Positions 21,841-33,014 of a stretch of 64,000 bases of DNA are shown one piece after another. A program made the translations under genes and the position numbers. Positions within the stretch are counted from its first letter, which is position 1. The number at the start of each line of letters is the position of its first letter. The notes beneath the pieces were generated by a model. The model saw only the letters and a list, made by a program, of their open reading frames with translations. It searched no databases and was not told where the DNA came from. The DNA is from Okapia johnstoni (taxonomy: Eukaryota > Chordata > Mammalia > Artiodactyla > Giraffidae), in assembly GCA_024291935.2 (NCBI GenBank), contig CM044326.1, positions 31,867,948 through 31,931,947 on the forward strand, in the 5' to 3' direction.

Positions 21841-24310
21841 TGCCTGTTTATGTTAAGTGTCTTCAGGGCTGATGGTCGGGTGCACTCTGCCTGGAGACCA
21901 CTCATACCTGAGGTCTCGGGTGATGCCTCCAAGGGTCTGCGTCTGGGACCCCTCCTGCACAGGCTCCTCCTACAGTCGCCACCCTCCAACACCCCTGCCT
22001 GGCTGGCTGCTGACCCCATGCACTCGGCCCACACACGTGGAGGCTGCTGTGAGTCGACGTGTTTGGGGAGGGCGTCTGCACCACTGGGTCGGAGGGTGTT
22101 CACATATGCTCTGTTACACCGGTGCTGGGACAGAATCCTAAGCCTGAGCTTAAGTCCAGGACTGTCGGAGTCTGGACACGTGTCATTACCATGGCTCCTC
22201 CGTCTTGAGGGTCGTTGACGGTGGGCTGGGCTGTGTATCCTGTGCCCGGGGCACCCAGACCACCCACAGCTTTTAGATCTTTATCGCTTGTTTACAAGTA
22301 AGTCTCCTCACTCCCCACTCCACCCCACATTCCCGTATCTCGCGCTCTTTCCTCTTCCTCCGGCCCTTGGCTAAGAAGAGTTGTTCTCTTAGTATCAGTG
22401 GTTACACCTCGTTCTATTAAAAAATTATCTAACAGAGCGGAGTGTGTTGTCCGTTACCTGCCGGACGGCATCCTCCGGTGGACCTCCTGCCTCGCTCAGC
22501 TCAGCCAGCTGATCCAGCGGGGCCTGTGGGGCGAGCACGGGCGTCACATGGGTGTGTTGGCGGGTGGGCAGTGGGCCGTCTCGTTCCCAGGCCTGTGGGG
22601 CTTGGAGGCAGTTCTCCCACCCCGGCTTCTGCGGCAGACGGCAGGTGGGGACAGCACCCGGGGATTGAGGTCGGGAAGCTGCAGGTGAGACGCGGGCTGT
22701 GGCTCCTGACGTCCGAGGGGTGCCCCGTCCAGATTCTGAAAGTATCTGCTTGTGGAAAGTAGCTGATGTGGACATCTGTGAGCAGCACGCTAACGCGGCG
22801 CTCCGTGTCTTCAGAACACGGGCTCTGTGCGGGGCGGCTGCAGTGTTTCTCCGGCAGCCTCCGCAGTGACTTGGGCTTTGGCTGTAGGCTCCCTGTCTGC
22901 GGATGCGGCTGAGCCCCCAGTCTCCTTTCTGCTCCTGCCAGCGGCCCACTCGCATTTCAGGAGCCTGCTCTGGGTGCTGATGGCCCAGTTGGCTTGGGCA
23001 GGGTGAGATGGGGCCCGCCTGGACACCGATTACCCTGGAAGTGTCAGGTTCCCCAGGGAGGAACAGTGGTCAGTTGCTGACGATGGATTTGGAAGGAGGT
23101 GCAGGATTAGGGGGTGGAGCTTTAAGTTCCCGTGTGCATGCAGTCACCTGTTCGTAAACTGCAAAAAAGGCGTGCTGGCTGCAGTCCTAAGGCTTCTGCC
23201 TTCACCCCACCACCTCGTGACCCTCTCCCCCGAGGCTAGGCTGTTTCTGGGCTCCAGATAAGGAGGCTGGGTTTTCGGGGAGAGATTCCCAGTGCGTGTC
23301 TGCAGCTGCTTCTGAGCACAGCTGAGCTCTGCCAGCTCCTCAGGAATTGGGAAGGACGTGGAATTGGCCTGCTTTTGCCTGAGTGCCCAAGGTCCTGGGA
23401 GTGCATGGCAGGGGGCAGTGGGGTTCTGTGGACGGAGGACGGACGCGGTGGCCAGCTGTGGAGAGATTCCGGAGGGGCCCAGCCCTGACGGCAGTTCACA
23501 TGTCTTGACCAACGGCTAGTCTAATGTTGAAAGAAGTGTCTGAACCGTCCATAGTAAGCATACACTGAGTTACCTTTAAGGACAGTAAGTGACACGAGAC
23601 TGTCATCGCGTGAGAAGGTGACTCAGGAGTCCATAGGGAGCGCAGGGCAAGGTGTTGAGGTGCGGCGAGCGGTGACGAGTCTCAGTTCCTTTCCTTTCCT
23701 TGTGTTCGTGAATTTCGCGGCAAGCACCGATTCCCTTGCTTCCCTCAGGTTTTGATGCTGTGTTTTCATTGTCGTCTGGTTTTGGAATAAACGCTATCAT
23801 GTGTCCTCCTGGATGTCACTTCCTCCCCCACGTGGCTGGCTCCTAGGCTGGCAGGCTCCAACACTGGGTCCGCGGGCACCTCCTGGCCTCTGTCTGTGTG
23901 GTCACTCTGCACACTTTGTCCAGCGTGGAGGCGTCAAGGTCCACCTCACACGACGGCCGAGATCTCTGCAGGGCTGTGTGTACGAACCCAGCTCCGTGAG
24001 GCTGACAGAGACTTGGCAGAAACCGTAGACTGCTGGACAGAGCAATTTTCTGAGTTCTCCCCACTTCTGAGAGCGGCTTTATGCTCGGTGGCGGGGGGGT
24101 GTCTTGCAGTCCTCCTTATGCCTGGGCTGGAGGAGGGGGTCCAGGCCTGCCCCCCGCTGGAGCTGCTTGGCACTGGGCTCGCTGGCCCGGTGTGAAGCAG
24201 GAAGTCCCTTCACTCGCCGCTGGGGTGACAAGAGCGGCTATGGGCCTCTTCCACTGCCTAGGTATTCTTTATAACCAGAACCCTGTTTATTTCTATTTAT
24301 CTTCAAATTT
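21841..24310. other. downstream of CDCA4, distal 3' UTR or intergenic
   Basis: No coding exon seen. An AATAAA at 23786-23791 could end a long CDCA4 transcript, but this is not established. Confidence 0.4.
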
Positions 24311-24436
24311 GGGGAAAGAAATGGCAACCCGCTCCAGTATTCTTGCCTGGAAAATTCCGTGGACAGAGGAGCCTGGTGGGCTACATACAGTCCATGGGGT
24401 CACAAAGAGTCAGACACGACTGAGTGACTAACACCT
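24311..24436 (+). repeat. Bov-tA body fragment
   Basis: GAAATGGCAACCCGCTCCAG, GAGCCTGGTGGGCTACAT, GTCACAAAGAGTCAGACACG and ACTGAGTGACTAACACC are the 3' part of Bov-tA; the tRNA-like head is missing. Confidence 0.9.
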
Positions 24437-25894
24437 TCCCTCTCCTTTTTAAAGTTTTTATAGCGGCTTTATTTAAGCCATGGCTTGTTATCTGATTGGG
24501 ATTGTTCTGGTCCGAGTGAGAACGCTGGCCGTCTACACCCTGTACCTCAGAAGCGGGTGGACATGAGGGTGCAGAATCAGGGCCGGACTGGACGTCTGAT
24601 TAGATGGGGAGTGAGGGGGCCCCAGGCTCTGGTGAAGGGGCCGAGCAGGGCGCGGGAAACAGAGTTCAGAGTGGGGACGCCTGTGAGGAGCTGTGTGAGA
24701 GCTGGCTGGACCCTGGGCCAGTGGAGCAGGGAGGGCCGCTGTGAGGACGGGAACACAGCAGCATCTGAGTTTGAATCTGGGTGTGAGGCAGGAGGCAGAT
24801 GGGCCCCCTAGGGTACAGTGATCGGAGACTCATTCCCTGTGGACAGGAGCGCCAAGACAAGAATAGCTGGGCAACTAAGGCAGGAGGCTGGGCCTGCCCA
24901 AACCACACGCTGCTTATTCCCCGTCCAGGAGACCTCCCCGACCACACGTGCGGAAAAGGCTCCTTGGAGGCCAAAGGGGAGTCACGTCAAGGGATGTTCT
25001 ACCCAGATGCCCTTTTGGTAAAATCCACCTTGGCTGAGATGCGTGCATGCACACGGGAGGATCCTGAGATAAGGGGAAGTGAGCTGGGAGCCAGGCACGC
25101 CAAGGTGACTGGCTGAAGGAAGCTGGAAGAGATGTCCCACAGGAGTAACGAGCTGCCACAAGGGGACAGCCCAGGGGCTGTCCCTCTGAGCTGCCCTGCC
25201 CCTGCCCATCCACGTCTGGCACTTTCTTTTCCCTCTTCGTAGATGCTTCACTTGCTTCACTGCTTCCATCTTTGTGGGAACTCTTTTCTGTAAAGCCAGG
25301 GGCCGGGCCCTTGTTACTGACCACCGTCTAGTGACCAGGATCTGGTTCTCTCACCAGCGGGACCCAGCCTCCGTCTCTGGGAGCCCAGGCCCCGCTGCAG
25401 GCCGCAGGCACCGAGATTGGGGGGGGGGGGGGGGCAGGACGGCACATGTTGTGTTGTGAAGTCTTTAACCGAAGGTCGGGACATGATGGCACAGCCCAGG
25501 CCATCTCTGCTGGCAGGGCCCTGGGAGACCCCACGTGGACAGTCCCCTCCCTGTGATGGAAGTGGCATGGCAGAAAGCTGTTTTCAGATTCCCACCTTCT
25601 GGCTGGAAAGGAGAAGCAGATGTCTCAAACACACAGCCCCCCCAGAATCAGTCACCCCTAAGTCTAAGCCTCAGGTGTACCGGCAGGTGGTCTGTGGAGT
25701 GGCTGAGGATGCTGCTGTGCAGTGACAGCGCCCCAGCTGTGGTCTCCCCGCCTCGAGAGTGGCCCTGGGGGGACAGTGACGCTGGGGTCCTGCTGGCCCC
25801 GCTGGCCTTCCCTCCCCAGGCCTCCCCGAGGGCAGGCGGGGCTGCCGCTCAGGGTCCAGCACGGGTCCCCACAGAGCCAGCGATTTAGCAAGAA
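24437..25894. other. CDCA4-CLBA1 convergent intergenic region
   Basis: No gene recognised. Contains a run of 16 G at 25419-25434. Confidence 0.4.
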
Positions 25895-25916
25895 CACAGC
25901 TTGTCCAGGCTGTTTC

Positions 25917-25922
25917 ATTTAA
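25917..25922 (-). promoter_or_regulatory. CLBA1: candidate CLBA1 polyadenylation signal (ATTAAA)
   Basis: ATTAAA on the minus strand, about 550 bases past the CLBA1 stop at 26472. It would give a 3' UTR of roughly 570 bases. The same spot also reads AATAAA on the plus strand. Confidence 0.5.
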
Positions 25923-26471
25923 TAAAATTTTACAAAAGTCAGTGCTGACTGCTGGGCTCTTTCTTCGGAGGGGTCTCTGCCTTAGCTGATGACAGACCGC
26001 TTGCCCGCTGGCAGGCAGGTGTGGCTGCTGCAGGGAGGACGCTTGCTCCGGGGAAATGGCGCCCCCACCCCCGCAGTGCGCCCAGCCGCGTGGACACCCA
26101 GGCCGGGGGCCAGTGTAGCAGCACACGCAGGACCTTCCAGGGCCCTGACGGCTGCTCCCAGTGGCAGTCCCAGCCGCGTGCCAGGCCAGCCTGGGGTCCC
26201 GGGCAGTGTGCTTCAGGCACAGGACCTGGGGTCTCACAGGGGCCCCCAGGGGCCCCCAGAGCCACCTTCCTTCTCCCCCACCAGGCTGGGGCGGGGGTCC
26301 TGGGGACCCGGGCGCACCCTTCCTGGCGGCTGGCCCTGCTGAGGGATGCACCCCATTAGAGTGTCCGCCCTGATGTGGACCACCTCCACAAAACAGTTCT
26401 GGTTTCTAGTACCAAATCAGACTGGGGAGACAAAGTAAAATCCCACATCAAGACATGAAAGTTCTCCCACT

Positions 26472-26636
26472 TTAGCAAATGTCACTGTTAAACAGTGTCA
26501 GTTTTAGGTTACGAGGACTGACAACCTTCTTCTTCCTCGGAATTGTGAGGTACTGCCCGTTTCCGTGTACGGGGGTCTTCAGGAAGAGGCTGTAGGTGAT
26601 CAGGCTGCCCTGTCCACCACCCGGCGTCCCCGAGAG
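26472..26636 (-). CDS. CLBA1: CLBA1 coding exon 5 (C terminus)
   Basis: Begins after a TTGGCAG acceptor and reads [18 protein letters not shown], then [29 protein letters not shown] and ends NSDIC with TAA at 26472-26474. This matches the conserved C terminus of CLBA1. 55 codons including stop, phase 0 entry. Confidence 0.9.
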   Translation of the reverse strand, partial: LSGTPGGGQGSLITYSLFLKTPVHGNGQYLTIPRKKKVVSPRNLKLTLFNSDIC

Positions 26637-27428
26637 CTGCCAAGAGAGGAGGGGCCGGTCAGGGCAGGCACGCGTGCCCTCCGGACACCCCGGCCGCTGG
26701 CACCTGGCCAGTCGTCTCGTGGCCTCCCACGCGCTGTCAACATGAAGGCACTCTGGACAAAGCCGCAGCTTCCCCCCAGAGCGGCCAGGCCAGGCCGGGC
26801 CAGCGCACGAGGGCAGCTCTGGCCTGGCCGGGTTGGCCTCCTGGTCCTCCTCCCACCCAGCCGCAGCCCCTGGACATTCCTGTCGGGCCACTGGCATGCT
26901 CTGGCCCCCATCGGGGCTGCCAGGAGAGGGGGTCTGCTGGGGACACTTAGGTCTTGCTGCTCTAAGACAGCCCAGCCACGTGCCTCTGGAAGGTTCCACC
27001 TCCTGCCCCGTGATGTTTCCGCAGAGCAGAGGGCGGGCCCACGAGCTGCACTGCAGCGCCCTCCTCCGCCTGTGGGCTCCCTCCACTCAGGCCCCTCCCC
27101 ACATGACCCCCTCTCAGGCCCTGTGCGTCAGGCCTTCTCCTTGGGGGCGGGATGCCCACCTCCTGGCCAGCGCGGGGTGGGGATCGGGGGGTGGACAGGC
27201 CCCTCCGGGTGGAGCTCAGGGCTCTGGAGGAGATGGGCTGGTCAGGGCGTTCCCCGTTCCTGGAGAGGCTTTTCCGTGTGAGGGGCTGCGGGATGGAGCC
27301 CCTTCCTCCTACCTGGGCCCCGCCGTGCAGTGGGGAGGAGCTGCCGCCCGGACCCCGCGGCGCCCCCGGACTCTCAGAGCCACAGGCGAAGCAGCGAAGC
27401 ACCTGGAGCGCAGGCGTCTGGCACTCAC
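26637..27428 (-). other. CLBA1: CLBA1 intron 4
   Basis: GC-rich intron between the GTGAGT donor after 27429 and the CAG acceptor before 26636. The long plus-strand frames here are chance. Confidence 0.7.
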
Positions 27429-27533
27429 CTTGGTCTGGATCAGGGCTCTGCAGCGCTGCAGGCGGAAGCCCTGCTCTTCGGGCTCGTGGAGGCCAGGCTC
27501 GCCCAGAGTGCGGCCAGGGCTCCCCGAGAGGCT
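27429..27533 (-). CDS. CLBA1: CLBA1 coding exon 4
   Basis: Acceptor TTTCTCAG, donor GTGAGT. Encodes SLSGSPGRTLGEPGLHEPEE followed by QGFRLQRCRALIQTK. 35 codons, both ends phase 0. The QRCRALIQTK end is the CLBA1 family signature preceding the last exon. Confidence 0.88.
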
Positions 27534-27903
27534 CTGAGAAAGCAAACTAGAGTCAGCCAGAGGGACAGAAGGTTAGAGGGTCTTCTCCTCCCGGCTTCCC
27601 TTTCCACCTGGGCCTCCGGCACATCTCCCTGTAAAACGGCAACGTGGCTCCAATCTGGGCTCCACTGGGGCCCGCCCTCTGCGCGCCCTGGCCCAGCGGT
27701 CCCCCCCCCCCACCGAGCCCCACAGTGTCCCTCCTGAGGAGCCACACCGGCCAGGTGGCCCGAGGAAGCCGCGGCCGGCCGCTGGTGTGCCCTGCCCCCG
27801 CCACAGCCCCACACGGGCCCTGCGGTGCGCTGTGCAGCGCGGCTGGCAAAGACGTGCGGTGCAGCCGGCCCCCCGGAGCCCCTCTCTACCCAGGTCAGCC
27901 CAC
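27534..27903 (-). other. CLBA1: CLBA1 intron 3
   Basis: 370-bp intron with GTGGGC donor and TTCTCAG acceptor; nothing else recognised. Confidence 0.7.
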
Positions 27904-28030
27904 CTGAGCAGCGTCTACTCCAAGAACAGGAAGGAAGTTTTCCCAGCTGCGGGACTCGCTCCAGACGCATCGGGAGATCATCGTGGTCCTGGTGTCGTGA
28001 AGAGCCCTCCAGAGTTTTCTAGATTCAGAG
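27904..28030 (-). CDS. CLBA1: CLBA1 coding exon 3 (aftiphilin-like clathrin-binding box)
   Basis: Acceptor CTTTTCCAG, donor GTGGGC. With two bases from exon 2 it reads [14 protein letters not shown], then [20 protein letters not shown] and AQ. The KLWRAL ... W.. ... LGVDA pattern is the core of the clathrin-binding box shared with aftiphilin (Pfam Clathrin_bdg family), whose members join trans-Golgi/endosomal vesicle coats. 1 + 126 bases, leaving phase 0. Confidence 0.9.
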
Positions 28031-29291
28031 CTGGAAAAGAGCTGCCTTAATTACAGGGCAACCTGGAAGGCCTTCAGAAGGGGCACAGAGGGCATCTGAC
28101 CCTCCAGCATTTTGAAGGCAGAGCCCCGGCTTCTGTCCCTTTGTTCATTTACTCAGCGTCGCCCAGCACCACTCCCTCCTCCGGGCTTTGTCTCCACAGA
28201 GCTCAGCCCTGGCCTGAGCGACCGATTTCACCACCGCATGTCTCCTCCTAGGGTAGAAGCTCCAGGGGGCTAGATACTCTGCTGTCTTGCTCCCTGACGA
28301 TCTCAGGTGCCTGGTACCATGCCAGGTGCCAGAGAGATGCCACAGATGGAGAAGCAGATGCCAGAGTGCGTGCTGGGGCCCCACCTGGTTGACTGGCCTG
28401 GCCTCTGGGAGGGAAGGCCTCCGGGGGGGAGGGCACAGCTGGTCCCCAAACAGCTCCAGGGCGACAGACGTTCCCAGTGCTGAATTGCTTCCAGGCCACC
28501 CCTCCATGTCACCACAGCGCCGAGCCGGGCCAGGTCCTGGCACCAGGCCCACCTGTGCGTACAGGTGCCCCAGCCTCATGCCCGCCACCTGCGGGCCTGG
28601 ACCACAATTTGGGGAAGCGGTGTGCCCTGGGCACACTTCAGCCCTCGTCCTGGGCCTCTGCTGGTGGTGGAGAGTGTGCTGGGCAGGCTGGCTCAGACCC
28701 CTGCCGGGGCCCAGGGGGCCCCGCCCACAGCACTGTCTCCAGTGTCAGCCTATGAGGTCCCAGAGGAGCTGGCTCCCACCCACCTCTACCGCCCCTCTGG
28801 AACCCGGGCCCACCTCACTGTTCACTTGAGATAGTATGGTTTTACGCTAAGGCTGTCTGACGAAATGGCCACGGGCAGACAAGTGCCTCTGTGATCTGTG
28901 ATCCCAGGGACTTGGCCCTGGGAGTGGCAGCCCTGCACTGGACTGAGAACCTCTCCAGGAACTGGGGGGGGGGGGGGGGGTTACTCGCTCCCGTCCCCCA
29001 GGAGCCCCCGAGCCCGCCACGCCGGCCCCCTGGGCCCTCCAGAACCACAGCAATCCCACCCAGACCCAAGGAGCGGGCCCTCCCCAGACCACATTGCTCG
29101 GGACCGGCTGGAGGGGCCTGAGGCGGCGCTGGGCAGGGCTGTTCAAAAGGAGGGGCCCTGCGACCCCCCAGGTGGCGGGACCTCGGGAGGGTCAGTGTTC
29201 TCCACAGAGGTTGACGCAGAAGACCCTACGACCCCAAGACCACCAGCTCAGCCTGCCGGACGACCTGTGAGTACCGATTTAAGTTCATTAC
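28031..29291 (-). other. CLBA1: CLBA1 intron 2
   Basis: Contains a run of 17 G (plus strand) at 28964-28980. No exon seen. Confidence 0.65.
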
Positions 29292-29437
29292 CACAGCTTA
29301 TGCACAGATTCAAGGCCAGATTTTTCTTCATTCCTTGTTTCTAAGAAGTGGTCTAAGGTGGAGATACCCTCAGTTGCCTGGGGGACTGGTACTTCTTGAA
29401 AAGCAGACCTGAAAACATCCTCACAGCTGACAACAGG
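29292..29437 (-). CDS. CLBA1: CLBA1 coding exon 2
   Basis: Acceptor TTTTTCAG, donor GTAATG. Reads PVVSCEDVFRSAFQEVPVPQ, then ATEGISTLDHFLETRNEEKS and GLESVHKLC. Only this frame is open, so it enters at phase 0 and leaves two bases for the next exon, where the Cys codon is completed. Less GC-rich than its neighbours. Confidence 0.88.
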
Positions 29438-30554
29438 CTGAAAAAGAAAAACACACCAAAGTTAGGAGACGTACACACATCAGGTCACCTTATTCCAAAC
29501 ACATAATTTTGGTACAAATGAAATTTGTGAATGATTATATACTGTTGCTGCTCCTGAAACATGACATATTTGTTCCTAAGAACCACTGACTGTGACTTGT
29601 GCTGTGGAAACTGGGGTGTGTGGGAAACTGTGATCACGGCACACAGTCACCAACTTCATCAGAGACACACGGAGAAAAGACAGGCACACTGTGAAAATGT
29701 GAGTGCTGTTCCGCGCTTGAATTGGTTGAGAAATCCATCCCTGCGGCCATAAAAATGGCACTTCCCGGAAGAGAGGTTTGCAGGTTGTGAGAAGTGTGAA
29801 GTACTGGAAGGTGAGTTGTCTGAGGTCACGGGTTGGGTGGGGGAGCCCCCAGGGGCGGGGGATGCGTGTGGCAGACCGAGGTGGCTGGGAGAGGTGGCGT
29901 GTGTGTGGTGTGTATTCACGTGGGCCTCAGCTCAGCAGGTGTGGTTTTCTGCATTCGCCCCATCTTTCCGGCAAAGTTCATATTATGCTCAAACTGTTGC
30001 CCGGTACGGTCACTGCATTGGAAGACAGTCCTGTCTTCAAAACAAGCGTTAGAGCAGAGCCGACTGAACAGGGAGTGGGTCTTGTCAGAGGTCCAGGGAA
30101 ACACTGCCGGGTTTAGAAAGCAAACGGTCCCACCTTAGAACCAACGGACCTTTTCCTCTCCTCCCTTCTCAGGTTTGCTGTTGGTGTTAGGGGTGAACCA
30201 CGAGGGAAGAGAAGGCAGAGAGAGAGAGGAGGGTGAGAGGCAGTCACAGCGAAGGGAAACGCTGGTGGTCAGGGCAGGACCGGGGGGACGAGGGGCGCAT
30301 CCTGGGCTCTCCAGGCCGCCTCCAGTGCCCGGTCACTACACACAGTGACACGCGACTCCGGCAAGGTTTTCTAAGTAAGGAGATTATGGACTCAAACAAA
30401 ATGCTCTTCCCCCACGTGCCCAGAACTGGGCCCAGGAAATTACAGCCCAGCTGATGGAGAGTGGGCAGATGGGAAGGCGGAGGGAACAGAAAGGGGGAGG
30501 GGCCAGGATGAAGGCCCAGAGACAGGTGGACCCCCTCCCTGACCAGTCCACCAC
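29438..30554 (-). other. CLBA1: CLBA1 intron 1 (between coding exons 1 and 2)
   Basis: Unique-looking sequence, no other exon recognised. The 3' boundary is clear; the donor is uncertain (see exon 1). Confidence 0.55.
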
Positions 30555-31073
30555 AGGGTAGGAAACACTTCCTGTGCAACGTGGCCAAGACTTTAGAAAT
30601 ACCTCAGAAGGGGCGATGACGCCGGTTCCTGTCACTCCAGGTCCACCCTGGTGAGGCTGGCTAGAACCATGCTCCTTTGGGGCAGAAGTGGTTCTCCATG
30701 GCTGAGGTTCTGCGGGCCTCTCCTGGAGCTCAAAGGACTGAGAGAATTGTTCAGAGCTGGCTGAGGATTCTCGAAAGCCTTCAAATTCCCCCCAGGCGCC
30801 ACTGTGTTCCCCTGGGTCTGGACCCCTGGTGGTGCTGGCAGACAAGCCCTCGAAGCTGCCCCCAGAGATCCTGGCTTCCCCTTCTAGTGGGGGAAGGACA
30901 GAGCGGGGCCTGGCCCACTCCACAGCGTCACCGCTCTGCGTCCCAGGTGCAGCGCTGTCTTTAGAACCCTGGCAGAGGGAAACCCCGCCTGCTTGCTCCG
31001 GGAGGTCACTCAGAAAGGCGCACAGAGGGAGTCCCTGGCCAGGTGCGCCCCCCAGCTCCCGCTGGTCTTGCAT
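30555..31073 (-). CDS. CLBA1: CLBA1 coding exon 1 (adaptor-binding motifs)
   Basis: I chose the ATG at 31073 ([18 protein letters not shown]), which has A at -3; an in-frame ATG at 31124 has a poor context. [11 protein letters not shown] follows. The middle carries an acidic WGEFEGF motif, the type bound by clathrin-adaptor ear domains, then QSFELQERP and, near the end, [11 protein letters not shown]. This fits a trafficking adaptor of the aftiphilin type. The exon end is a guess: GTGGTG at 30554 downwards keeps phase 0 for exon 2. A GTATTT about 42 bases earlier is another possible donor. The sequence just past the chosen end resembles the start of exon 2 (both begin PVV), which makes the choice harder. 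Confidence 0.8.
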
Positions 31074-31399
31074 GTTGGTGCCCCAGGCCCGCCTAGATGC
31101 GATGGGAAGACGCTCAGGAGACATCCATACTGCTGTGCGGGAGCAGCCCCGAGTGGACAGCGCCGGAGGGGGTCACCTGCTCGCCCACGGCCCAGCAGCT
31201 GCCCACGGCTTCCTCAGGAGTACAGATGGCCTGGTGTGAGTCCACTGTCGCGGTGGAACGGACACAGACTGCCTGGTCACTCAAGAAAAGTGACCGGGGC
31301 CGCTGCCCGGTCTCCTCCTCCGCGCGCCTGGGCAACCGGTCCAGCACAGGGGCGTGTCCTAGAGACCAGACAGGTCCTGGGGGTCAGCACGGCCTGGCA

Positions 31400-32110
31400 G
31401 GGTGTGCAAGCTGCGGGGTCCTGCCTCGGTTGCCGAGGACAAGGGTCTGCGAGGCCCAGTCTGGCAGAGTAGGGGAGGGGTCGGGGCGCCCGCGGGAGGG
31501 CAGTGCCCAGGGGGCCCCGAAAGTTGGGTCGGGGGCTCGGGTAGTTCCCTCTCCAGGCGGGCGGAGATCCGAGGCGGCCGCTGAGGACCCCGATCGGGCC
31601 TGGCCTAGGGCTTCGGAGGGGCGGACTCAGGGCGCGCTGGAGCCCCAGCTATCCGCCCCGGCCCGCACCCACCTCGGCTGCCTCGCCGCCTCCGCCCGCC
31701 TCCGCCGCCCGCCGGCGCAGCAGGGATGCCGGGTGTCCCTCTGCCGGCGCCTGCCCGTTGCCCGGCAACGACGCGCGCCAGTCCCGCTTCCGGCGTCTGC
31801 CTCCCTGACGTCAGCGCGCCGGCGCCGCGCAGGGCGTGGCAACGCCAGGCCCCGCCCCCCGTGTCGGCGGAGCCTCGTGGGAGGTGGACCCGGCTGGGCC
31901 TGGGTGGGCGCGGTCACCCTGCGCGCCTCGGCCGCCGCGTGAAGGGGCTCTCCTTTAGTTAGATACGCCCCTCGCGCAGCCTCCCCCTTGCAGCGCGCCC
32001 CGCGCGGCTGGGAGGAGCAGGCGCCCGCTGCCCGCACCAGCAATCCTTCCAAGCAGGCTGCCCGCCGCTGCCCCTCGCTCCGTGGCCCCGCCGCAGCGGG
32101 GGTGTCTAGC
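31400..32110 (-). promoter_or_regulatory. CLBA1: CLBA1 CpG-island promoter with X-box, ETS and CRE motifs
   Basis: TATA-less CpG island upstream of the CLBA1 start. Within 57 bp lie a symmetrical RFX X-box-like GTTGCCCGGCAAC (31757-31769), an ETS site CTTCCGG (31787-31793, CCGGAAG on the CLBA1 strand) and a perfect CRE TGACGTCA (31806-31813). A CLBA1 5' UTR exon probably starts in this area. Confidence 0.7.
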
Positions 32111-33010
32111 TGTGTGATGCCCAGTCCGGAACCCCAGGGTCCCGTAGAGTCCCTGATTCTCCGCGTGGTCACCAGCCACCCCAAGGCAGAGCAGGGCCAG
32201 CCTGGGCCATCAGACCCTCCTGCGGCCGCCGGCCCAAGGGCAAGGTGGGCATTGACGGCCAGCCTCACCCTCCTGCCAGCTCCCTTCCCAGGCATTCTGG
32301 GCCTTTCTCCATCTTACCCAGTCTCATGAAGTCAACCCTCCGCAGACTCAACCATCGTGCCCCCGTGGGAGCCCTGATCCACGCCCAGTCTCCTGGTCTA
32401 CTTCCACGCTCAGATTTTTCCACCCTGTGACCTAGGGATCTCCCTGGGCCCTCTCCAGTTTGCATGAATCACCGGCTCTCTCCCTGGTCCTTCTCAGCCA
32501 AGCCATAGAAAATTTCAATTTTAAAAATGACTAGATGAGATCATTCTCTGAACCCTGGACTTTGACTATGTGCCCCTCCCCTGCTTCCTGAGGGGCATGG
32601 CGGCCAGCGATGCAGTGTTGGAGCGATGCAGTCAGCCTGCCCAGTGCTGGGCAGTCACCGGGGTGACCTGCAGGAAGGTGACCAGACACCAGCCCTCTTC
32701 TGCCCCGACTGCACCCAGGGCGAGCGGGCCCCTGTTGTCCACCCACTGCTTGGCCCCTCATGCACTGTCCATGCCATCCGCACAATCCAGGAGCTGGGAA
32801 GGGGCAGGAGGAGTGTCGTCCTCCCGTTAGGTGAGGAAGCTGATGCCCAGGCACAAAAGCCCGAGTAGGAAGTTTTGTTGGGGCGGAACCAACTTTTCTG
32901 ACCCTCAGCAATTCCCCATGTGAAGAGTAAGGATGACCCTGTGACCCTCAGGGGACAGAAGGAGATGACCCAGGCATGACACAGAGCCAAGGGTGGGTTG
33001 TCCTGCATCA
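32111..33010. other. CLBA1-AHNAK2 intergenic, proximal part
   Basis: No gene or repeat recognised. Confidence 0.4.
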
Positions 33011-33014
33011 CATG

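Larger units (their letters stand above)
25895..31073 (-). other. CLBA1: CLBA1 gene span (coding exons to 3' UTR)
   Basis: Clathrin-binding box of aftiphilin containing 1 (C14orf79). Five coding exons on the minus strand, in the order 31073-30555, 29437-29292, 28030-27904, 27533-27429, 26636-26472. The internal junctions I could fix have GT/AG ends and matching phases (exon lengths 146, 127, 105, 165), giving about 353 residues. It is the only gene in the window with no frame problem. Convergent with CDCA4, divergent from AHNAK2. Confidence 0.9.

Noticed and set aside
26565..27970. Plus-strand frames of more than 230 codons opposite CLBA1
   Set aside because: They lie antisense to well-supported CLBA1 exons and introns and show no family features.
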